From Parasutterella muris (GTDB lineage Bacteria; Pseudomonadota; Gammaproteobacteria; Burkholderiales; Burkholderiaceae_F): a DNA stretch of 64,000 bases. The DNA lies in contig NZ_CALPCV010000001.1 of assembly GCF_943193095.1 (NCBI RefSeq), positions 62,001-126,000 on the forward strand, written 5' to 3'. The notes under the pieces are model-generated. The model worked only from the letters and a program-made list of their open reading frames with translations, was not told the DNA's origin and made no database searches. The translations under genes and the position numbers were made by a program. Below are positions 41,760 to 48,962 of this stretch, piece by piece. Each line of letters opens with the position of its first letter. Position 1 is the stretch's first letter.

Positions 41760-43097
41760 TCAGCGAATTTTTTTACGCTGAGAAGCCGGTGCGATTCCAA
41801 GTGCATCGCGATATTTAGCGACCGTTCTCCGTGCGGCGGAGAACCCTCGCTCAGAGAGAAGCTCGGTGATTTTCGCGTCTGAGAGTGGTTTAGAAGGATT
41901 TTCAGAGGCGATAAGTCTTGCAATTTCGTTTTTGACTGCGATTGATGAAACCGCTTCATTGGAGTCACCGATTTGCGAAGAGAAGAAATATTTCAGCTCA
42001 AAGACGCCTCTTGCGCACTGCAGGTATTTTCCTGAAACGACTCTGGAGACGGTTGACTCGTGCAGCTCAAGTTCGTCTGCAATTTGGCGAAGGACCAAAG
42101 GGCGCATGCAGAGCGGTCCGGATTCAAAAAAATCGGATTGCCGCCGCACGAGCGCCTGAGTGACGCGAAGCAGTGTGATACGCCTATGTTCGATGTTTTT
42201 GATCAGCTCGGATGCTTCATGGAGTCTGTCTTTCCACAGCTGGTCATGACAGCTGTCGGTGACGGCCTCAGCATAAATTCGGTTAAGCCTGACTTTCGGC
42301 AGCGAAGCCTCGATCAGTTCGGCGCACCAGCCTTCGCCTGTCTTGCGAACAAGAATTTCCGGAGTGACATAGTTAATAGAATCCGTTGAAAATTCTGAGG
42401 CAGGATGCGGTGTTAGAGCGGCAATCAGGCGAACAGCCTCTTCCAGCTCCTTGGATGCGCATCCGAGGAGCGGGCGAATTTTATCGAAACTTCGTTTCGC
42501 GAGCAGCTCCAAATGCTCTTGGACGATTTGAGAGGCCAGCGCGCAGATTACCGGATCAGACTGCATTGACAATCTGCGATGATTCAGCTGGATTAGCAGA
42601 GATTCTTTGTAGTCGCGGGCACCAATTCCGGAGGGCTCGAAACTCTGCAGCAGTTTCAAAGCGGCCTTCCAATCGGAGAGCCTGATTTCGGCCGGCATCT
42701 TTGCCTCCTCTGCGAGCCGTTCAATAGGCGCGGAAAGGAAACCGTTGTCGTCCAATGAGCCGATAAGCCAGGCAAGAAGACTTTTTTCTTTATCCGAGAG
42801 AGAAAGACAGCCGACTTGCCGCAGTAAATGCTCAGCCAGACTTTCCGGATGTTCTTTTCGCTCCCAGGGTTCCTGATCGGAGGCGGTGCCTTCCCAGCGC
42901 AGCTGCTGATCCGAGTCGAAACTGTCGGCAGCCTCTTCACTCGTATCGGAGACTTCAAGCAGGGGGTTTTGATCAATTGCTTCGTTAATGAGCTGTGTCA
43001 GCTCAGCAGTTGAAAGCTGAAGGATGGATATGGCATGTCTCAGTTCCGGCGTAAGCGCCATGCGCTGAGACTGCTGCAGTGAAAGCGTCTGAGCCAT
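41760..43097 (-). CDS. rpoN: RNA polymerase sigma-54 factor RpoN
   Basis: 445 residues. Region I starts MAQTLSLQQSQRMALTPELRHAISILQLS (split here as the Gln-rich activator-responsive part). Region II is short and acidic, followed by the core-binding domain (about 105-290) and the DNA-binding part with the helix-turn-helix and the RpoN box ARRTVAKYRD at 422-431. It is downstream of lptB by five bases, the standard lptB-rpoN junction. Confidence 0.97.
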   Translation of the reverse strand: MAQTLSLQQSQRMALTPELRHAISILQLSTAELTQLINEAIDQNPLLEVSDTSEEAADSFDSDQQLRWEGTASDQEPWERKEHPESLAEHLLRQVGCLSLSDKEKSLLAWLIGSLDDNGFLSAPIERLAEEAKMPAEIRLSDWKAALKLLQSFEPSGIGARDYKESLLIQLNHRRLSMQSDPVICALASQIVQEHLELLAKRSFDKIRPLLGCASKELEEAVRLIAALTPHPASEFSTDSINYVTPEILVRKTGEGWCAELIEASLPKVRLNRIYAEAVTDSCHDQLWKDRLHEASELIKNIEHRRITLLRVTQALVRRQSDFFESGPLCMRPLVLRQIADELELHESTVSRVVSGKYLQCARGVFELKYFFSSQIGDSNEAVSSIAVKNEIARLIASENPSKPLSDAKITELLSERGFSAARRTVAKYRDALGIAPASQRKKIR

Positions 43098-43102
43098 AGC
43101 TC

Positions 43103-43870
43103 CTACATAGAGAAATTATCGCCGAGGTATGCGTTGCGCACGAGCGGATTTTCCACGATTGCCTCAGGTTTTCCGCTGGCTAGTACGCTTCCGTCGCTGA
43201 TGATATAGGCGTGGTCGCAGATGCCGAGTGTTTCGCGTACGTTATGGTCGGTAATGAGGACGCCGATGCCGCGTTCTTTTAAGTAGTGAACGATGCGCTG
43301 GATTTCGATAACTGCGATCGGGTCTACGCCGGCGAACGGCTCATCGAGAAGAATAAATCTCGGTCTTGCGGCGAGCGCTCGGGCAATTTCCGTACGGCGT
43401 CTTTCTCCGCCAGAGACGGTCGGAGCCAGATTGTTTCGGATATGCGTGATCTGAAGCTCGTTGAGCAGGTTGTCCAGTTCTTCCTTAATTTGTTTCTTTG
43501 AGAGCGCAGAGCCGTCCGGATTAGTTTGAAGCTCCAGGATCGCCTGAATATTTTCTTCGACCGTGAGCGTACGAAATACACTGTTTTCCTGCGGCAGATA
43601 CGTAATGCCGATACGCGCGCGTTTATAAATCGGAAGGTGCTGAATCGACTCGCCGTTCAGAAGGATTTGGCCGCCGTTGGATGCGACCAGTCCGACAATC
43701 ATATAGAACGTAGTTGTTTTGCCGGCTCCGTTCGGTCCGAGCAGTCCCACGACTTCGCCGCTGTGCAGCCGCAGAGAGACGTCTTTGACAACCGTTCGCT
43801 GTCCGTAGATTTTCTTTAGGTTGAGCGCTTCAAGGACATTTGCTCCGTCCAGACTGTGTTTCTCGCTCAT
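43103..43870 (-). CDS. lptB: LPS export ABC transporter ATPase LptB
   Basis: Cytoplasmic ATPase that powers LPS extraction by LptFG. 255 residues. Walker A is GPNGAGKTT (about 40-48), signature SGGERRRTEIARAL, Walker B LLDEPFAGVDP, and VLITDHNVRETL carries the switch His. It overlaps lptA by four bases (ATGA), so translation is coupled. The lptFG genes are not in the window. Confidence 0.96.
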   Translation of the reverse strand: MSEKHSLDGANVLEALNLKKIYGQRTVVKDVSLRLHSGEVVGLLGPNGAGKTTTFYMIVGLVASNGGQILLNGESIQHLPIYKRARIGITYLPQENSVFRTLTVEENIQAILELQTNPDGSALSKKQIKEELDNLLNELQITHIRNNLAPTVSGGERRRTEIARALAARPRFILLDEPFAGVDPIAVIEIQRIVHYLKERGIGVLITDHNVRETLGICDHAYIISDGSVLASGKPEAIVENPLVRNAYLGDNFSM

Positions 43871-44460
43871 CTCTTAATTCCTTTGCTCGGCTGAAGTTCG
43901 ATCGGTTTAGACGCGTCGAAATTGCTGTCGCGCGGCGCAATCACAGTGGATACTCTGCCGGCTGAGCCGCGATTCTTACTGCCGACAACGTCAGCGGTGG
44001 ATGTAGTCATGTTGTAGGTAATGACAGTTCCTCTGCTTTCGTCTTTCATGACGCCGTTTTCCGAGCGCGAGACCTGAGCATTGTTGGTCAGAGTGAGTTC
44101 ATTGGTTTTTTCGTTGTACGTCAGTTTGTCGCCCTTGCCGTGCATCCATTCTTCGACGCCGGGTGTTTTTTCATCTTTACGCTGTTTGAATGTGACGAGC
44201 TTTCCCTTTTGAGGCGTCATAACCGCGTGGCGATAGCCCTGAGGATCGATTGTCAAAACAAGTTTCGCACCGCGGATTTCCAAGGTCCCTTGATGGACGG
44301 CCACGTCGCCGGTGTAGACCGCGACCTGTTTCACATCGTCGCCATCGAACTTGTCAGAGAAAATTTGGATCGGCTGAGACGAGTCGGCGCTTTCGGCTGA
44401 AGCGATTCCCGGCAGAACTGAGCATAAGGCAAGAAGGATGGAGAGGGGCAGTTTTTTCAT
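43867..44460 (-). CDS. lptA: LPS transport periplasmic protein LptA
   Basis: 197 residues from ATG at 44460, which begins a clean signal peptide (MKKLPLSILLAL... ending in IASA near residue 22); a longer GTG start at 44481 is less likely. The OstA-like jellyroll covers about 30-160, with QPIQIFSDKFDGDDVKQVAVYTG at its start and a strand pattern ending VITYNMTTSTADV. LptA builds the bridge between the two membranes. Confidence 0.9.
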   Translation of the reverse strand: MKKLPLSILLALCSVLPGIASAESADSSQPIQIFSDKFDGDDVKQVAVYTGDVAVHQGTLEIRGAKLVLTIDPQGYRHAVMTPQKGKLVTFKQRKDEKTPGVEEWMHGKGDKLTYNEKTNELTLTNNAQVSRSENGVMKDESRGTVITYNMTTSTADVVGSKNRGSAGRVSTVIAPRDSNFDASKPIELQPSKGIKR

Positions 44461-44556
44461 TTTATTCAGAAAGAAAGTCACTTCAAAGTTAACTTAGTAT
44501 CCTACTACAAGTCTTAGAAAGAATAACGAAAAGACAGGCGCAGAAGAAGCGTTTTT

Positions 44557-45141
44557 CTATCGCTGAACGTTCTTGACTGTGTTCGGCTGGAGGGTTGTCT
44601 GAACTCTGGAGCGAAGTTTAAATGTTCGGTCCACGTTGTCATAGTCAAATCCGACGCCGTTGGAGGTGTCTTCGCCCCGATAAAGCGTTGCAGGTTTGTC
44701 TGACGAATAGATATTGTCATCCGGGTAGGCGTCGAGCTGAGAAGTGGTAAGTCTGCATGCCGGAGAGCCGTTCTTTGCGGCCTGGCGGATGTCCACATTG
44801 TCATAGAAGTGAATCACGGCGCCGCTTTCCACCATCTTGGCAGTATCGCTTCTGGCTGTGACCTGAGCCTCGTTCGGATTAAGGGAGGCGTATTCCGGAA
44901 GAACGGCATCGGCATGTCCGTCCGAATAATGTTTCACTTCTTTGGCGAAAACTCTCGCGCTGGCTTTGCCGTCCTTGTCAAACTTGGTAATCGTAATGTC
45001 GCGGGCGATAAAGTCCGGAGACTCCAAGTCTGACAGATGCGTGATGTTTTCAAGTTCGGCTTTGACGGAGTACCAGTAGCTTAATCCGCAAAGCAGGACC
45101 AAGAGTCCAAGAGCGATGCAAGAGATAAAGCGGTCTTTCAT
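44557..45141 (-). CDS. lptC: LPS export bitopic protein LptC
   Basis: 194 residues with one N-terminal membrane helix (about 5-27) and a periplasmic jellyroll (PDFIARDITITKFDKDGKA through the C-terminus). LptC links LptBFG to LptA. Its ATG directly follows the kdsC stop (TAAATG). A 97-base gap with no visible gene separates it from the lptA start. Confidence 0.9.
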   Translation of the reverse strand: MKDRFISCIALGLLVLLCGLSYWYSVKAELENITHLSDLESPDFIARDITITKFDKDGKASARVFAKEVKHYSDGHADAVLPEYASLNPNEAQVTARSDTAKMVESGAVIHFYDNVDIRQAAKNGSPACRLTTSQLDAYPDDNIYSSDKPATLYRGEDTSNGVGFDYDNVDRTFKLRSRVQTTLQPNTVKNVQR

Positions 45142-45672
45142 TTAGATTTCCGTGTTGAATCTTTTGCGGACGACATATTCCATTTTGTCCTGAGCCTCGA
45201 GGATGAATTCTGCGAGTTCGCGGACGGCGCCTCTGCCGCCGGGCTGAGCGGATATCCAGTCAGCTTCTCTCAGGATCATAGGAACAGCATCTGAAGGCGC
45301 GGCTGAAAGGGCAACGAGCGGGAAAAGGCAGAGATCAGGGATATCGTCTCCCATGTATGCGGTTTCAGAAAGCTTGACGCCTGCGCGAGCGCATATGTCT
45401 GCCAAGCCGTCACGCTTATCTTTCTGGCCCTGCATCAGAAGTGTTATTCCGAGTTCTTTAGCGCGCTCCGTCACAATTGTGGAGGTGCGGCCCGTACAGA
45501 TTGCGACCTGGATTCCCGCATCCTGCAGGAATTTAATGCCGAGTCCGTCACGGACGTAGAACTCTTTGAACAGTTCTCCCTCTCCGGAAATCACAATGGA
45601 GCCGTTTGTGAGGACTCCGTCCACATCTAGGCAGACCAGTTTGATATTTTTCGCGATATCTGTCAGTTTCAT
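45142..45672 (-). CDS. kdsC: 3-deoxy-D-manno-octulosonate 8-phosphate phosphatase KdsC
   Basis: HAD-superfamily phosphatase making Kdo for the LPS inner core. 176 residues. The nucleophile loop CLDVDGVLTNG lies near 14-24, and YMGDDIPDL (about 116-124) is the third HAD motif. FYVRDGLGIKFLQDAGI is typical of KdsC. Its start overlaps the kdsD stop by one base. Confidence 0.95.
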   Translation of the reverse strand: MKLTDIAKNIKLVCLDVDGVLTNGSIVISGEGELFKEFYVRDGLGIKFLQDAGIQVAICTGRTSTIVTERAKELGITLLMQGQKDKRDGLADICARAGVKLSETAYMGDDIPDLCLFPLVALSAAPSDAVPMILREADWISAQPGGRGAVRELAEFILEAQDKMEYVVRKRFNTEI

Positions 45673-46652
45673 TAGATCACCTTTGCCGTCATCAGATCGT
45701 GCACATGGAGAGCGCCGATGAGGTGGTCGGCTTCATCCACGACCAAAAGCTGGTTGCGAAGCGTGGATGTAAGTATTTTGGCCGCCTCTGCCGCCAGAGC
45801 GGAAGGGGCAACGGTTGTCGGGTTTGCGGTCATGACTTCAGCGATCGGTACGGAACGGATGTCTCCGACCTTCTCGATCAGGCGTCTGAGGTCCCCCTCA
45901 GTGAAGATTCCTTTGACCTTGTTGTCCGAATCGACAATCGCGGTCATGCCGATGCGTTTTTTGGTGATTTCCTTAACCGCATCCATTACGGAAGCGTTTT
46001 CCAAGACGACAGGCATCTGATCGCCCTGGCGCATGAGATCGGATACGTGGATAAGAAGTCTTCGGCCGAGTGCGCCGCCCGGGTGAGAGCGCGCGAAATC
46101 TTCCGGACCGAATCCTTTAGCGTCCAAGCAGGCGATGGCGAGTGCGTCGCCCATGGCAAGCGTCGCGGTAGTCGATGACGTAGGCGCCAAGTTGAGCGGG
46201 CAGGCCTCACGTGTGACATGAATGTTCAAATTGACGTTTGCTTCACGGGCAAGTGTATTGTCGTCCGAGCCGGTGATGGAAATAACCGGGGCGCCTTCGC
46301 GAATTACCGTCGGGATAATCGCCAGCAGTTCAGAGGAGGTGCCGGAGTAGGAAATCGCAATGACAACGTCTTCTTTGGTAATCATTCCCAGGTCGCCGTG
46401 CGCGGCTTCTGCGGCATGCACAAAGAAAGCGGGGGTTCCGGTAGAAGCCAGGGTCGCGGCGATTTTACGTGCGATATGGCCGCTTTTTCCGATGCCGCTG
46501 ACGACAACTCTTCCTTTGCAAGAAAGAAGCAGTTTCACTGCTTTGACAAAGGGCTCTCCGAGTCTGTCGGCCAGAGCTCGTACTTCATCAGCCTCTTCGA
46601 TCAGCACCTGCCGGCCTAAGTTCAGAATTCCTTCTTCAGAAACCACGTTCAT
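45672..46652 (-). CDS. kdsD: Arabinose-5-phosphate isomerase KdsD
   Basis: Converts ribulose 5-phosphate to arabinose 5-phosphate for Kdo synthesis. 326 residues from ATG at 46652, which has AAGGA seven bases upstream; a longer frame to 46685 lacks this. SIS domain (about 38-180) with VVVSGIGKSGHIARKIAATLASTGTP, then two CBS domains (about 205-326). It starts the kdsD-kdsC-lptC-lptA-lptB-rpoN-ptsN-hprK-rapZ series, all on one strand with tight junctions. Confidence 0.95.
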   Translation of the reverse strand: MNVVSEEGILNLGRQVLIEEADEVRALADRLGEPFVKAVKLLLSCKGRVVVSGIGKSGHIARKIAATLASTGTPAFFVHAAEAAHGDLGMITKEDVVIAISYSGTSSELLAIIPTVIREGAPVISITGSDDNTLAREANVNLNIHVTREACPLNLAPTSSTTATLAMGDALAIACLDAKGFGPEDFARSHPGGALGRRLLIHVSDLMRQGDQMPVVLENASVMDAVKEITKKRIGMTAIVDSDNKVKGIFTEGDLRRLIEKVGDIRSVPIAEVMTANPTTVAPSALAAEAAKILTSTLRNQLLVVDEADHLIGALHVHDLMTAKVI

Positions 46653-46770
46653 TGATCGTTCCTTATCTAAGCCCGCCCATCTCACATCAGCGCAGGCAGT
46701 AATTTATTGGAATAGATCATTATAGAAGGTTGTGCAGGTTCTCGGACTGCAAAATTGTGCTGTGTATGTC

Positions 46771-47505
46771 TCAGTGCTGCAGAATTTTTGCGAGGAATTT
46801 CTGGGCACGATCGCTTCGTGGTTTCGTGAAGAACTCTTCAGCGGGGGCCTGTTCGACAATTTCTCCCGCATCCATAAACAGAACCCGATTTGCGACTTTC
46901 CGTGCGAATCCCATTTCGTGCGTGACGACCATCATGGTCATTCCTTCCTTAGCGAGGCCGATCATTACGTCCAGCACCTCGTTGATCATTTCCGGGTCAA
47001 GCGCGGAAGTCGGTTCATCAAACAGCATGCAGACAGGATCCATTGCCAGAGAGCGGGCGATGGCGACGCGCTGCTGCTGACCGCCCGAGAGCTGTGCGGG
47101 GAATTTCGACGCCTGTTTTTCCAGGCCGACGCGGGCAAGCAGCTCCAGACCTCGCTTTTCAGCTTCTGCGCGGCTTCTTTTCAGCACTTTCATCTGAGCG
47201 AGCGTCAGGTTGTCGCTGACAGTGAGGTGCGGGAAGAGTTCGAAATGCTGGAACACCATACCGACTTTTGCTCTAAGACGCGTGAGGTTGGTTCCCGGGG
47301 CGCCGATGTCGATATCGTCAACAATGACTCGGCCTTCCTGATAATCTTCAAGTCCGTTGACAGTGCGCAGCAGAGTCGATTTTCCAGATCCGGAGGGCCC
47401 GCAGATGACGACAACTTCTCCTTTTTCTACTTTTGCGGAGCAATTTTTCAGTACTTGAAAGTCGCCGTACCATTTACTCACGTTATCTATTTGAATCATT
47501 GGCAT
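46771..47505 (-). CDS. Polar amino-acid ABC transporter ATP-binding protein (GlnQ/GltL-like)
   Basis: 244 residues. Walker A GPSGSGKST (about 36-44), Q-loop VFQHFELFPHLTV, signature LSGGQQQRVAIARSLA and DEPTSALDPEMINEVLDVM are the polar amino-acid ATPase pattern. No permease or binding-protein gene adjoins it on either side, so it is either the end piece of a broken operon or serves a system encoded elsewhere. The substrate is therefore unknown. Confidence 0.88.
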   Translation of the reverse strand: MPMIQIDNVSKWYGDFQVLKNCSAKVEKGEVVVICGPSGSGKSTLLRTVNGLEDYQEGRVIVDDIDIGAPGTNLTRLRAKVGMVFQHFELFPHLTVSDNLTLAQMKVLKRSRAEAEKRGLELLARVGLEKQASKFPAQLSGGQQQRVAIARSLAMDPVCMLFDEPTSALDPEMINEVLDVMIGLAKEGMTMMVVTHEMGFARKVANRVLFMDAGEIVEQAPAEEFFTKPRSDRAQKFLAKILQH

Positions 47506-47651
47506 TTGAATCTCTCTTTTCTCTTTTAGAAAAGTATACCGTTGAGAAAGCCGTGTAATCCTAGGCGGCGTATCGAATACTTTCTTCGAATTAATTTTGA
47601 TGCGTTTTCGGTTTTACAATCTCGAGCAAATTTCAAACAAAAGGAGAAAAA

Positions 47652-48104
47652 ATGCCCAATCAGGTCGATGCGCTTCCCGATAAACAGCCTGCAATCCGAG
47701 TCATTGCGATGCCGCCCGACACAAATCAGTATGGGGATATTTTCGGCGGATGGATTATGAGTCAGGTGGATTTGGCCGGCTCTTCCATCGCTTCGCGCAC
47801 AGCAGGATGCAGAACCGCGACTGTGGCGGTAACAAGTTTCACATTCAAAGAGCCGGTTTGGGTCGGTGATGTTGTTTCTTTTTATGCGACGGTGATAAAA
47901 GTAGGCAACACCTCCATCACGGTTGACGTAGAAGTCTATGCGGAGCGTCTGCACAAGGACAATCACCGCATCGTAAAGGTGACGGAGGCCAAGCTTGTTT
48001 TTGTTGCGCTCGATAAAAACGGGCGTCCTCAGCCGGTTTATCGTCCTGATAATCCGAATCCGGATTCTAATCCTAATCCGGAAGAGGGCACGTTTTGGTT
48101 TTAG
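47652..48104 (+). CDS. yciA: Acyl-CoA thioesterase (YciA-like hotdog fold)
   Basis: 150 residues of a single hotdog domain. The catalytic region DTNQYGDIFGGWIMSQVDLAG (about 23-43) and the VTSFTFKEPVWVGDVVSFYA strand match YciA, which hydrolyses a broad range of acyl-CoAs. The C-terminal tail has Asn/Pro repeats (NPNPDSNPNP). GGAG lies about eight bases before the ATG. It is convergent with the enoyl-CoA hydratase gene and overlaps it by four bases. Confidence 0.88.
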   Translation: MPNQVDALPDKQPAIRVIAMPPDTNQYGDIFGGWIMSQVDLAGSSIASRTAGCRTATVAVTSFTFKEPVWVGDVVSFYATVIKVGNTSITVDVEVYAERLHKDNHRIVKVTEAKLVFVALDKNGRPQPVYRPDNPNPDSNPNPEEGTFWF

Positions 48105-48856
48105 TCTTCGAACTTAGGGCTGCGTTTTTCCAGGAAAGCGTTAAACGCTTCGATCGTTTCAGCATTTCCTTCGAGCTGATCGGCAATTTCCGTTTCAAGC
48201 TTGCGCTGCTCGCTCAATCCGCTGAGATAAGCCGCTTTGAGCAGACGCTTTGTCGCCTTCAGAGCGGTTGGCGGAAGCGAAGCGAGGCGGGCAGCTGCCG
48301 CGTCGGCCGCAGCGGTGACTTTCTCGTCGCTGACAATGTGGTTAACAATGCCCATAGCAACGGCTTCTGCTGCGCTGATCGGTTCTGAGAGAAGCAGCTT
48401 CTGCGCGGCGAGTTTGTAGCCGGCGCTTTTTACCGCAAGCAGGCTGATGCCGTATTCCGGAGTCTTACCCAGAGCTAGCGAGGGAAGAGAGAACATTGCG
48501 TGTTCTCCGCAGAAAATCAGATCGCAGTGGTAGAGCAGAGCTGCCCCCTCGGCCACAGCCGGTCCGCAAACAGCGGTTACTATTGGTTTGGTGCAGGCAT
48601 CCAATGCGTCGATGACTCTGCGGAAGGACTCAAAGAGCTCCTTGTCGCCTTTGACCTGAGCCTCGATGTCCAGTCCGGCGCAGAACACGTTGTTCTGTCC
48701 GGTGAGCATGATCACCCGAACGCGATTGTCTTCGCTGAGGTCGATTAACTGTCTGCTGAGTTCCCGGCACATTTCTGTGTCAAGTGTGTTTCTCTTTTCC
48801 GGACGATCGATGGAGATCTTCGCGATGCTTCCTTCGATTGTTGTGACGATAGCCAT
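48101..48856 (-). CDS. Enoyl-CoA hydratase/isomerase family protein
   Basis: About 251 residues of crotonase fold. RPEKRNTLDTEM, NVFCAGLDIEAQ (oxyanion-hole region near 58-70) and GPAVAEGAALLYHCDLIF (about 98-115) are recognisable. The two catalytic glutamates of true hydratases are not both evident: the second site reads LGKTPEYGIS. A different crotonase reaction is possible. Start is ATG at 48856, or TTG at 48862 with closer GGAG spacing. Confidence 0.82.
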   Translation of the reverse strand: MAIVTTIEGSIAKISIDRPEKRNTLDTEMCRELSRQLIDLSEDNRVRVIMLTGQNNVFCAGLDIEAQVKGDKELFESFRRVIDALDACTKPIVTAVCGPAVAEGAALLYHCDLIFCGEHAMFSLPSLALGKTPEYGISLLAVKSAGYKLAAQKLLLSEPISAAEAVAMGIVNHIVSDEKVTAAADAAAARLASLPPTALKATKRLLKAAYLSGLSEQRKLETEIADQLEGNAETIEAFNAFLEKRSPKFED

Positions 48857-48962
48857 AATCAATTATCTCCAATAACGTTAAGGCCGCCTTCGCAAAGTTC
48901 TGCGGCGCGGCCGATTTTTCTTTATTCTGAGTTAAAACTGTCTGAAAGACTCCGTTTTCTGA

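Noticed and set aside
48882..48925. Terminator after the Pat-like gene
   Set aside because: GGCCGC/GCGGCC repeats could pair, but the T-run is on the wrong strand for the leftward gene and no rightward gene ends here.
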